Origin: Monosiga brevicollis MX1
Lineage: Eukaryota > Opisthokonta > Choanoflagellata > Craspedida > Salpingoecidae
Length of the DNA: 64,000 nt
Assembly: GCF_000002865.3 (NCBI RefSeq)
Contig: NW_001865042.1
Coordinates: 223,447-287,446, forward strand
Reading direction: 5' to 3'
Part shown: positions 51,401 through 59,365 of the stretch, one piece after another
Numbering within the stretch: position 1 is the stretch's first letter
Layout: every line of letters starts with the position of its first letter
The notes under the pieces: generated by a model
Seen by the model: the letters and a program-made list of their open reading frames with translations, nothing else
Database searches by the model: none
Told to the model about the DNA's origin: nothing
Made by a program: the position numbers and the translations under genes

Positions 51401-53920
51401 CGAATCGATGCCGTCATTCCTGATGTGGGTATGGAAGGCGCTCTCGTGACCATCCGGGGCCAGCATTTGCTGCAGGGTTCGGAAGCCATTGCCAGTGCAG
51501 CGCTGGCCAGCGTTGCGGTCGATATTGTGCAGGCAGCGGACAGTGCAGTCGTGGTACGATTGCCCGCCGCCGGCCCGGCTGTTGGCAGTGTGCGCCTCGA
51601 GCTAGCCAGTGGCGCCTCCCAGACAGGCGCCAACTTTACCATCGGCCCCGCTCCGACCATTGAGAGCGTCACGCCTGCGTCCGGTAGTGCGGGAACACGA
51701 GTTACACTGGCGGGGCAACACTTGGACTTGTACAGCAATCTGTCAACAGTGCGCCTGGCGGGCGTGCCCAGCACAGAGATCATCATGGCCAACGACACGC
51801 TCTTGGTTGTGCGAGCCGGTGCGGCGGCAAGCGCTCGAAACGCTACCGTGCGCCTTGAGGCCACCTCGGGTGCCCACTTTGAGGGCGCGCGCTTCGCCTT
51901 TGTTACACCCCCCGTCATCTCCTTGTTGCAACCCGCCGCGGGTACAACCGGTACCGAGGTGAACGTCATCGGGTCTGGTCTTCGTGCGGGTGGCAACGCA
52001 ATTGTTTCAGCCACCATTGCCGGAGTGCCCGCGACTATCATCGATGGAAGCAACGACTTTTCAGTCACGCTCAAGGCCCAGGCGGCGACGGCCAGGAATG
52101 GTGTCATCGTCTTGGTGGCGGACACAGGTGCAACGGTTGCGAGTGGTCAGAGCTGGACCTACCTACCTCCCGCCGTCATTTCGAGTGTGTTTCCCGCTGC
52201 TGGCGCAGCCAGCACGGTCATCACCATTTATGGTCAGCATCTGTTGCAGGGCAGCTCCAACCCATTGACGCTAACGGTGGCCGGCGCAACTGCAGACGTT
52301 ACTTTCCAGAATGACACGGTAGTCGTTGCGACCACGGCCCGATGCGGTAGCTCCTGCTCCCGTGCAGGCCCGCTTGTTCTTGCTGCGCGGTCCGGGGCTA
52401 CAGTCTCCAGCAACTTTAGCTGGGTGTACGGTGAGATTACGGCCGTAAACCCGACCTCTGGGCAGCTGGGCACCCTGGTGACACTGGACGGTCGCAGCCT
52501 CTATCTTGACGGCACCCAAGTGACCAACGTACGCCTGGCTGGCGTGAACGTCGAGAGCATCGTCTCACAGTCGGACATGCGGGTCGTCGTACGAGCAGCG
52601 GCCGGCGTAGCAACCGGTGCCGCGGCTGATGTGGTGATTGAAGTGGACTCAGGCTCGATGACGGCCTTGAGCCAGGCATGGACCTATGCGCCATCATCCA
52701 TCATTACGGACGTGGTCCCATTGACAGGTCAGCTGGACACGCGCGTCACGGTCACCGGCCAGCGACTTTTTGGGCAGGGGTCCTCGTTGGTCGCGGCTCT
52801 CTTCAACAACGTCTCAATGCCAATTGAGGCTCAGTCCTCAACCCAAGTGGTGGTGCGCATTCAAACGGCTACGGCGGGCAGCAGCCTCCCGATTACGCTG
52901 ATTAGCAACACGGGGGCCCGCTCAGAGTATACCGGCTGGACACAGTTGGAGGATGGCGCCATTGAGCACATTGATCGAGAATTTGGTCAGTTTGGCACGG
53001 TCGTCACCATCCGAGGTCGTGGCCTTTTGGGTGGCTCTGCCGTCCGTTCTGTCACGCTGGTGGGATTGGAAGTACAAGAGATTCTGAGCGCCAATAATAG
53101 CATGGTGATCGTGGTAGCAGACAACCGCACCTCCAGTCAGGGCGATGTCGTGATCACGGCTGACACGGGTGCCACCGTTACGGCAGTTGATGGCTTCTTT
53201 TTCAATCGAACTGGCAACGTTTCGTCGGTGACCCCAGCTGTGATTCATGAGGGCACACGAGTGAGCATCCGAGGCGAGCGCCTTCGTTTATCAGCCGAGG
53301 CCGTGACTCGAGTTTGGATCGGTGGTGTGTTAGCTGCGATCGAATCAGAGAACAACACGCTCGTCGTGGTACGTGCCGGAGCGCGCCCGACGGCAGGTTC
53401 GGCCTTGAACGTCAAGATCGAGGCCAACTCGGGCGCCACCATTACAGCCCATGGCATTGTTGACTATGGTGCGCCAGGCGAGATTGAGGCTGTGATTCCT
53501 GGCAGCGGTGTTCAAGGTACCCAGGTGGTGATCGAAGGAAGGCACTTGCAGGCCCATGCCGGGGCCATCACGGCCGTGCTCTTGGCGGGCATTGAGGCCA
53601 CCTTGGTTGCTGCCAACGACACGAGCATCCACGTCATTGCCAACAGCCACAGCGTCGATGGTTACGGTGACATTAAAATTGAGACGAGCACAGGTGCTTT
53701 TGTTCTGGGCACAGTCGGCACTGGCATGGGCTTCCAATATCTCGAGGAGGCTCTGTATCTCGACGCGTTCCCCCCACAGGGACGCACGGGCACTTTTGTC
53801 ACCTTTTGTGGTGATGAGACCATTCTGGGTGGTGGCAGCCGCTTTGCAGAAGTCTACGTGGGAACTCGCAGTGTGAGCATTGAGGCCTATAACGCTACCT
53901 GTGTGCGCGTTCAGCTTTGA
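36271..53920 (+). CDS. Giant secreted IPT/TIG repeat protein (about 64 repeats)
   Basis: Probable extracellular matrix or adhesion protein. Model: exons 36271-36289, 36383-36483, 36573-36787, 36936-36984, 37142-48311 and 48576-53920, totalling 16,899 bases, or 5,632 residues plus TGA. The start has A at -3 and G at +4. After a signal peptide ending near TQAQD the first IPT repeat begins at once (SPARGQ joined to VGTRVTI). I counted 64 copies of the P-x-x-G-x-x-GT-x-VT-x-x-G core, about 87 residues each. No transmembrane segment, catalytic domain or other module is visible. All exon joins keep the frame and restore IPT motifs. The last repeat is cut short by the stop. The gene follows gene 1 head-to-tail and is probably related to that gene's N-terminal array. 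Confidence 0.88.
36290..36382 (+). other. Intron 1 of the IPT gene (93 bases, phase 1)
   Basis: Donor GTAAGC, a pyrimidine-rich body with a GCTGAC branch-like site, acceptor CTATAG. It is a multiple of three and contains no in-frame stop, so conceptual translation alone cannot reveal it. Confidence 0.65.
36484..36572 (+). other. Intron 2 of the IPT gene (89 bases, phase 0)
   Basis: Donor CAG|GTTTGT, acceptor GTGTAG. Splicing creates SPARGQ-VGTRVTIAGE, a textbook start of an IPT repeat in this protein. Confidence 0.8.
36788..36935 (+). other. Intron 3 of the IPT gene (148 bases, phase 2)
   Basis: Donor CTG|GTACGC, acceptor CCGTAG. The join completes a Trp codon and links the end of repeat 1 to a 16-residue exon carrying a GRVESATPSSG motif. 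Confidence 0.8.
36985..37141 (+). other. Intron 4 of the IPT gene (157 bases, phase 0)
   Basis: Donor GGG|GTGAGT, acceptor TTCAACAG. The join gives TPSSG-TQGTRLTLHG, the usual IPT core. The preceding exon is only 49 bases (36936-36984). Confidence 0.85.
48312..48575 (+). other. Intron 5 of the IPT gene (264 bases, phase 1)
   Basis: Donor CTAG|GTATGT, acceptor GATTAG. The join gives TALLG-GGTSLSSV, restoring the LLGGG motif of repeat 44. The unspliced upstream frame stops at 48373. Confidence 0.93.
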
Positions 53921-54423
53921 TGCCAATGTGCATGACTGTCAGTTGTTGGTGTGTGTGCATTGTGGATTTGGCAAAGTCTATGCTACATTTTGTGGTGCAG
54001 AGTCATGTCCGTGGGCTTTGCCTCGGCTTTGTGTGTTTTGTTTTCTTATTTCTGACCTGATCTGCTCAGGGTTAATGCGGTCAAGAGTGTGGTGGTATTT
54101 GACATTTGCGAGTGGGTTGGTAAGATTGCAAGAATTGAAGATCTTGTCTAACCGGTCGATTGCTTGACTGATGGGCGCATAAAGGGTGAGAAGACACAAA
54201 GGATGAGAAGACACATAGAGAGAGACAGGCAGGCAGGCAGAGAGTAGAGCTGTGCAGCGGCTCCGTCTGTGCTTTGGTGTGTCATCTCACACGCTTTTAA
54301 GGGCCTAATGATGGGTTGGCGCTCAAGAACTAAACACAGCGAGACATGACAGGCACTGTCTGGATGGGTGCTTTCGCTCATGCGTGTTTTACTTTGCTGG
54401 CTTTGGTCTGGGGGTGGAGCACG
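53921..54423. other. Convergent spacer between the IPT gene and the glycoamylase-like gene
   Basis: Holds both 3' ends. There is a good-looking acceptor (pyrimidine tract ending TGCTCAG at 54070), but the following sequence does not continue an IPT repeat in any frame I read. A short GAGA/GGCA simple-sequence stretch lies near 54216-54240. No other gene is seen. Confidence 0.7.
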
Positions 54424-56115
54424 TTAGCGGCGCCGCATAGCCAAGCTGGCGTAACTATGATTGGTCATGGTTTGGAAAAAGGTTGGTGGAAGAGTCAAAC
54501 TCGCCAAACCAAAAAACTCGGCGGAGAAGTCGACCATGGTCACACCATAACCCTGCGACCAATCGAGATCGAGCAACGCTTTTCGCCACAAAAAGTGATC
54601 TTGGTCCACACGCAAGGTCGTGATACCAGCCGCAGCCAGGGCCTGCAGGTCAGCGCGGACGGTCGAATTGGCGAGTGGCAGGTAGCCAGCGATCGAGTAC
54701 GGTGAAAACGTTCGACAATGAGCCAGGGATGCGTTGGTATTGATGCGATCAGCTTCATAAGTGGTACCGGCACACCAGTCAATGGTGGGCCCAGCGCCCA
54801 AACCGTAAATGCCCTGTTGGCCAGCATTAATGGCTGGGCTGGCATAGTAAGCTTTGTCTGCAGCCCAGTGTGAGCGAAAGAGACGCAGAAAATCAGCGTT
54901 GCCGTTGAAGGCATGGACCATGTAGTAGGGAAGCTGAACAACGTAAGCAGACCATTCGCTCAAGAGCGGCAAGCCTTCGAAGGCCTGATTTGGGTGTTGT
55001 GCGCGACCTTGCCAGCGTCGAAACATGGTGTCAAAAGCTGGGCACGCCAGAGTTTGACTCACAGTACAAGCCGCATGATAGGCCAACGCAACGGTGTAGT
55101 GGAGCTCAAAGAACTGATAATAGCCATCGCTTTCGGGGAACTCGACTGCTGAGCACCCATCCGTGGAGTCGAAAAGCATGGGCAACCCGGAGCTGTTTGA
55201 ATCAATGTGCGTGCCGTTGCAGAGCAAGGTGGTCCAGTCGACGGCTTCAAAGGCTTGCGTGGCCAGCTCAATAAGGACGGCGCCTTGAGCAGACGAGCAG
55301 AGTTGCGGATTGGAGAGCACATAAGTCCGGGCAAAGAGAGCGCCAGCGGTATCAAGGCCCGTAGCTAGGGAGGAATAGCGATTCGTATCATCCGGGTTCA
55401 TGGCAGCTCCGGTCCGGGTGTCGACGAATGTTGGAATCCAACCGTGGGCATTGCGGTCCAGCTTGAACCCTGTTGTCAGGCTCAGAATGGAGCGGAGAGT
55501 CAAGGAAACGCGCGCCAGAAATTGGTCATCGGAAATGTAGCCTAGCGCATGGGCTACGCATTCCGCGGCCATACCCAGGCCCGTGACGCCAATTGCACCC
55601 TGCTGCCAATCCTGGTCAGCAGGAGATCGAGTCAGGTCGACATGATCCAAGTAGATGCCCGTCTCGTTGTTTCGGGCCCGCATCCACAGCTCGTAGCTAC
55701 CACGTGAGAGGCTTTGTAGCAAAACACTTTGATTAGCATAGCATTGCGTGTGCAAGCAAGGCCCATCTTTGTCGGTGGAGTTGACACGCAAGGGCAGCGC
55801 AGGCGACGTGCAGGCGGGGCTACTCGAGCAAAGGCGCAGGCAATGTCCGCCTGCAAACTGATGGTCGTAAACAACGTGCTCGTTGGTGCTGTAGGACTGG
55901 CATACATGTCGGCCAAAGGGCACGTAACCTGGCAGGCACGTGTAGGCACACTCTGCCCCCAGCTGGCCGGTACACGGCTGGCTGTCGTTGCGATCGGAAT
56001 TGGCTAAGACACTCGGTGCACACGACTTGTCATTGGCTCCCAGGGCATGGTCGCCATTCACACTGTCCTGTTGGAAGATCACCAGCGTGCAAAGCAACAC
56101 GCTCCACACCCCCAT
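54424..56115 (-). CDS. Secreted glycoamylase/GH144-like glycoside hydrolase
   Basis: Predicted extracellular or vacuolar glycan hydrolase. I place the start at 56115 because the following MGVWSVLLCTLVIFQQ segment is a good signal peptide; an upstream ATG at 56208 would bury it. The protein is 563 residues. A Cys-rich stretch (C-x3-LGAECAYTC-LPGY pattern, sushi-like) follows the signal peptide. The rest resembles the glycoamylase family (PF10091/GH144): a NETGIYLD motif, GVTGLGMAAEC, a HGW strand with a D-x-RTG turn, a LDTAGALFA helix, a PYYMVHAF segment, GLGAGP, SPYSIAGYLP and a VDFSAEFFGLASL end. Characterised GH144 members cleave beta-1,2-glucans and are bacterial. Several N-glycosylation sites suit a secreted protein. 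The exact substrate cannot be read from the sequence. Transfer from bacteria is likely. Confidence 0.65.
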   Translation of the reverse strand: MGVWSVLLCTLVIFQQDSVNGDHALGANDKSCAPSVLANSDRNDSQPCTGQLGAECAYTCLPGYVPFGRHVCQSYSTNEHVVYDHQFAGGHCLRLCSSSPACTSPALPLRVNSTDKDGPCLHTQCYANQSVLLQSLSRGSYELWMRARNNETGIYLDHVDLTRSPADQDWQQGAIGVTGLGMAAECVAHALGYISDDQFLARVSLTLRSILSLTTGFKLDRNAHGWIPTFVDTRTGAAMNPDDTNRYSSLATGLDTAGALFARTYVLSNPQLCSSAQGAVLIELATQAFEAVDWTTLLCNGTHIDSNSSGLPMLFDSTDGCSAVEFPESDGYYQFFELHYTVALAYHAACTVSQTLACPAFDTMFRRWQGRAQHPNQAFEGLPLLSEWSAYVVQLPYYMVHAFNGNADFLRLFRSHWAADKAYYASPAINAGQQGIYGLGAGPTIDWCAGTTYEADRINTNASLAHCRTFSPYSIAGYLPLANSTVRADLQALAAAGITTLRVDQDHFLWRKALLDLDWSQGYGVTMVDFSAEFFGLASLTLPPTFFQTMTNHSYASLAMRRR

Positions 56116-56325
56116 CGAGGGGCCTCCTTTGTGCCTTGCCTGCCTCATCCTCCGATCGAAGCGATAATGTTTCAGCTGCACGACGTTGCCAGCTTTCCTA
56201 CATGACACACGGAGAGGCTCGCGTCATCAGCTTTGTTCTTGCACCAACACAGCACCACACCGACACTGGAACTCGATTCGGTCCAGACATCTCGCCCCCC
56301 CCCCAAACAAGCATCACGCCCTTCC

Positions 56326-56421
56326 CACACACACACACACACACACACATCCCATCCTTCATACCAAGACCGCCGGGCCCGCCCGGCGCAAGTCCATCGG
56401 GAACGACTGACCGACCTGACC

Positions 56422-56459
<38 letters not shown>
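56326..56459. repeat. CA and GA microsatellites
   Basis: (CA)12 at 56326-56349 and (GA)n at about 56423-56459, with a nine-C run just upstream near 56295. They are in the shared upstream region and not translated in either gene model. Confidence 0.95.
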
Positions 56460-56461
<2 letters not shown>

Positions 56462-56706
56462 CGTGGCCGCGATGTCGCAATCTAGCGTGCATAAAAGTAT
56501 TTTACATTCATCGCACTGTGGCTCGTCCAAAACGTGTTGTCAACAGGTATTTCTCACAGCTGTTTTCTGGATATTAACATGTTGGACATGGAATCGTTTG
56601 TGTATCAGTCGAACCATGAAAAACTGGCCAAGTTTAATACCTGTTCACGACATGTGTTTACCCAGGGATTTTATGTCAGACTTTTCATGCTTTCAAAATC
56701 GTTCTC

Positions 56707-56727
56707 AAAAAAAAAAAAAAAAAAAAA
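56707..56727 (+). repeat. Poly-A tract of 21 bases just upstream of a start codon
   Basis: Uninterrupted 21 A, followed by TTCGCTCGC and the ATG at 56737. It may be a 5' UTR or promoter poly(dA:dT) element. Confidence 0.95.
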
Positions 56728-56736
56728 TTCGCTCGC

Positions 56737-58395
56737 ATGTCGTCGTTTGAGGATGCAGGCGATCACGGCGGCGGAACCGTCAACGGCGCGGAGGCCGTGG
56801 CCTCGGCGGGCCCCGAGGCTACCTTGAAAAAGACGGATGATAGCCATGGAGGTCATTTGGACTCTGATTCTGTGCCAACGCCTTCCGTGGCCACCTCAGT
56901 TGCTGCGGTACCCTATGGCCAGAATGGCGGGGTACACTCGATGGGATCAAACTTGCTGCAAGCTGGTGTGGGCGTGAATGCAAACCCAGCTCTCATGAAC
57001 ATGAGTGTACCCATGGGCTTGCACATGGGTGCATCTGTACCTGTGGGGATGCCCTTTGGCATGCCTGTCAGCATGCCCGTAAACGGTGGGGGAGAACTGC
57101 AAGCCAATGCCTACCACCAGCTGCTGATGCTGGCCAAGGATCATCAATGTGTCAAGTGCACCTGCCCAGTCTGGACGCCTTGGCACCGTGGCAAGTCGCA
57201 CGAGTGCCAGGCAGCGCAATGTGGGCTACGCGTCATCGATTATGGCAGTGATCGAGCACGTGCTGCATCCTTGGCACAGGTCGCCTCCCTCATGAATCAG
57301 TACGTGTCCTGGGATGCCAAATCAAACTACAGCCACTTTTACAGCCTGAGCTGGGACAAACGCAAGCACGTTCGAACCAAGCTGGCCTCCTTCCCCCTTC
57401 TTGAGAAGATTTGCGATCGACTGCCCGAGCGCAAGAAGGTGGGCCGTCCCTCTCGCAAGAGCCGGGACAACCCCAGTGCCAGCAGTGGTGGCGCCTTGCT
57501 CTCATTGCCCAGCAGCACACAACTGTACCACCCACCAACGCATCCCATCACGTCAGTGCCGCATCATCCGCACCATCATCATCACCACCACCATCACCAT
57601 CACCACCATCACCAACCTCATCAACAATCTCATCAACAACACCACCAGCAACACCAGCAACAGCAACAGTCACCTCATCCAACGCATCACCAACCGAGGC
57701 CCCAATCCCCCCACCACGTGCTACGACAGTTACCACAGGTTCTTGGGCATAACAGTGCGCCTCCTAACATGACCCTGCTGCATCCCTATTATGCTCAACA
57801 CTCACACCAAGCACCGCAGTCCTCGCTACCCGTGCCCACCCTTTTACACACCCCTGCCGTGTCGGGTGCGCAACACGTCCATGAGTCCGCCGCCCACATG
57901 GCCTTGCTGCATGAAGGTACTTCCCCAGGGATTGTTGAGCTACCACCGGCCGCCCCAAATCAAGTCACTGAATCGACAGCCTCCACCACCTATCGAGCCA
58001 TCCCCATCATGTCGCCGACGGCATCTTCGAGTGGATCGCTAGAGCACCAGTCCCACCCGCCCCTCGGATCGCATCACCCATACCACCAGCATGGGCAAGT
58101 GACCCCTGCCAATCATCAACTAGGAGCAGCATCCCACCCACAGATACACGGACAAGGCACAATGACGCCATCGAGCTACTATGCTTCAACGAACGCGCAC
58201 CTGGCACCCCAACCCGTGAAAATGGAAAATCATCATGCCGCTGCCCATACCGTTGCTGCACCCCCCCTTGCAGCCGCAGCCACAGCAGCTCCTGCAGCTG
58301 AAGTGCAAACAGGGCCTGCAGCTCCCCCCGACCTTGATTCAGAAGACCTGGATACCAAGCAAGCCAAGCGCGCCAAGTTGGCATCCCGCCGCTAA
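56737..58395 (+). CDS. Putative nuclear protein with divergent GATA-like zinc finger and His/Gln-rich tract
   Basis: 552 residues, single exon as read, family not firmly recognised. Residues 138-166 read C-x2-C-x-C, then W-T-P-W-H-R-G, then C-x4-C-G-L-R. The first and last Cys, the central Trp and Arg, and the CGL end fall exactly where they do in a GATA zinc finger. The third Cys is two positions early, so zinc binding may differ. Basic KKVGRPSRKSR around residue 230 is AT-hook-like, and the C terminus ends in a KQAKRAKLASRR nuclear-localisation-type stretch. A Met-rich segment lies near residues 85-115, a His tract then Gln/His stretches at about 276-325. This suggests a DNA-binding or chromatin regulator. 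The start has weak context (C at -3, T at +4) and the frame is open upstream, so an earlier start or exon is possible. Confidence 0.6.
   Translation: MSSFEDAGDHGGGTVNGAEAVASAGPEATLKKTDDSHGGHLDSDSVPTPSVATSVAAVPYGQNGGVHSMGSNLLQAGVGVNANPALMNMSVPMGLHMGASVPVGMPFGMPVSMPVNGGGELQANAYHQLLMLAKDHQCVKCTCPVWTPWHRGKSHECQAAQCGLRVIDYGSDRARAASLAQVASLMNQYVSWDAKSNYSHFYSLSWDKRKHVRTKLASFPLLEKICDRLPERKKVGRPSRKSRDNPSASSGGALLSLPSSTQLYHPPTHPITSVPHHPHHHHHHHHHHHHHHQPHQQSHQQHHQQHQQQQQSPHPTHHQPRPQSPHHVLRQLPQVLGHNSAPPNMTLLHPYYAQHSHQAPQSSLPVPTLLHTPAVSGAQHVHESAAHMALLHEGTSPGIVELPPAAPNQVTESTASTTYRAIPIMSPTASSSGSLEHQSHPPLGSHHPYHQHGQVTPANHQLGAASHPQIHGQGTMTPSSYYASTNAHLAPQPVKMENHHAAAHTVAAPPLAAAATAAPAAEVQTGPAAPPDLDSEDLDTKQAKRAKLASRR
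57562..57720 (+). repeat. CAC/CAT and CAA/CAG coding trinucleotide repeats
   Basis: Encodes about 15 consecutive His followed by mixed His/Gln. These are unstable trinucleotide tracts within the coding region. Confidence 0.95.
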
Positions 58396-58433
58396 TCCCG
58401 ATACCATTTTGCTGACCTTGTTGCCCGCCCCCG

Positions 58434-58434
<1 letters not shown>

Positions 58435-58484
<50 letters not shown>
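58435..58484. repeat. (CA)25 microsatellite
   Basis: 50 bases of alternating CA starting about 40 bases after the zinc-finger stop codon, probably in its 3' UTR. Confidence 0.97.
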
Positions 58485-58486
<2 letters not shown>

Positions 58487-58968
58487 TATGTTATGCACAT
58501 GCCTTTGCTGTTATGCCTTTAAGTTGCCTTTTATCATTAATCGATTGATTTCAATTTGGTTTTGACATGATTTCATCCTTGTGTTTGTGTGCCGACGGCG
58601 GTGATGGTTGGTTCGGGCACTCTAAACACCTCAAGTTGGACGCCTTTCCCCCCACCCCCGTGCCGTTTGCCTCACCCCGCTTAGCCTCACAATTTTGAGT
58701 TTTGACTTCGAGATCTAAAGATCAAAACAGCAGAATTGCAGCACATTTTAGCTAGAACCGTGTTACTGTTTTACTCGATATTCCAGTTTTGATACGATTT
58801 ACATGTGGTGCTCGTTTTCTTTCACATAATAATATTGAACATCAATGGACAATGAACGTCCCAGTAACAGGCATACGCTCGAGCCCGTATACTCCCCCTG
58901 CTGCCATGTCAGCCCAGAACAAAATTTGTTCTTTAATGATCACAACAGTGAGAAGCACACATCTATGA

Positions 58969-58974
58969 AATAAA
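58969..58974 (+). terminator. Possible polyadenylation signal AATAAA
   Basis: Canonical hexamer 574 bases after the zinc-finger stop codon. It is the only copy I noticed in this spacer on that strand. Use is unproven. Confidence 0.3.
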
Positions 58975-59365
58975 AACTGAATTTTTTGTGCAAATTTCAG
59001 CGTCAATTTTCCCAATTTTCTTTTTGAATCGAGAATTCCAAACAGTGCATGGACGGCGAGTCGCACGATGTGTCACGCAAGAACAGACCAGAACCAAAAG
59101 TAACATCGACATGTAAGTTGTTGCTCAGCACCAGATGCACCGCACAGTCCAAGGGGACGACGGTACCGTCAAAACTCAGGAAAAAACACAATTGTGGTCG
59201 ATTAAAAGCAAGCAGCACCCAGGCACAAAACGCAACAGTGAAACGAAAAACCACAAACTTCACAAGCGCAACTCAAAGCGGCTTGTCCATATTATGTTTG
59301 TTTGCACACGGTGGAAAGGGGTTCACATGTCAATCACACGAGGTGCCGTCGTTTTGGGTCTCTGC

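Larger units (their letters stand above)
56116..56736. other. Divergent promoter region with microsatellites
   Basis: Upstream of both the glycoamylase-like gene (leftward) and the zinc-finger gene (rightward). It contains a CA run (56326-56349), a GA run (about 56423-56459) and a 21-base A run (56707-56727) ending ten bases before the zinc-finger start. No TATA box was recognised. Confidence 0.75.
58396..59365. other. Convergent 3' spacer of the zinc-finger and TOGARAM-like genes
   Basis: About 970 bases of AT-richer sequence than the genes. It contains a CA microsatellite, and one AATAAA at 58969-58974 on the + strand that could serve the zinc-finger gene. No coding signal is seen. Confidence 0.75.

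Noticed and set aside
54070-54167. Extra 3' exon of the IPT gene after the acceptor at 54070
   Set aside because: None of the three frames gives an IPT strand pattern or a transmembrane helix, and no matching donor before 53920 is convincing.
54346-54705. + strand reading frame opposite the glycoamylase-like gene
   Set aside because: It lies over the coding 3' end of a gene with clear family motifs and has none of its own.
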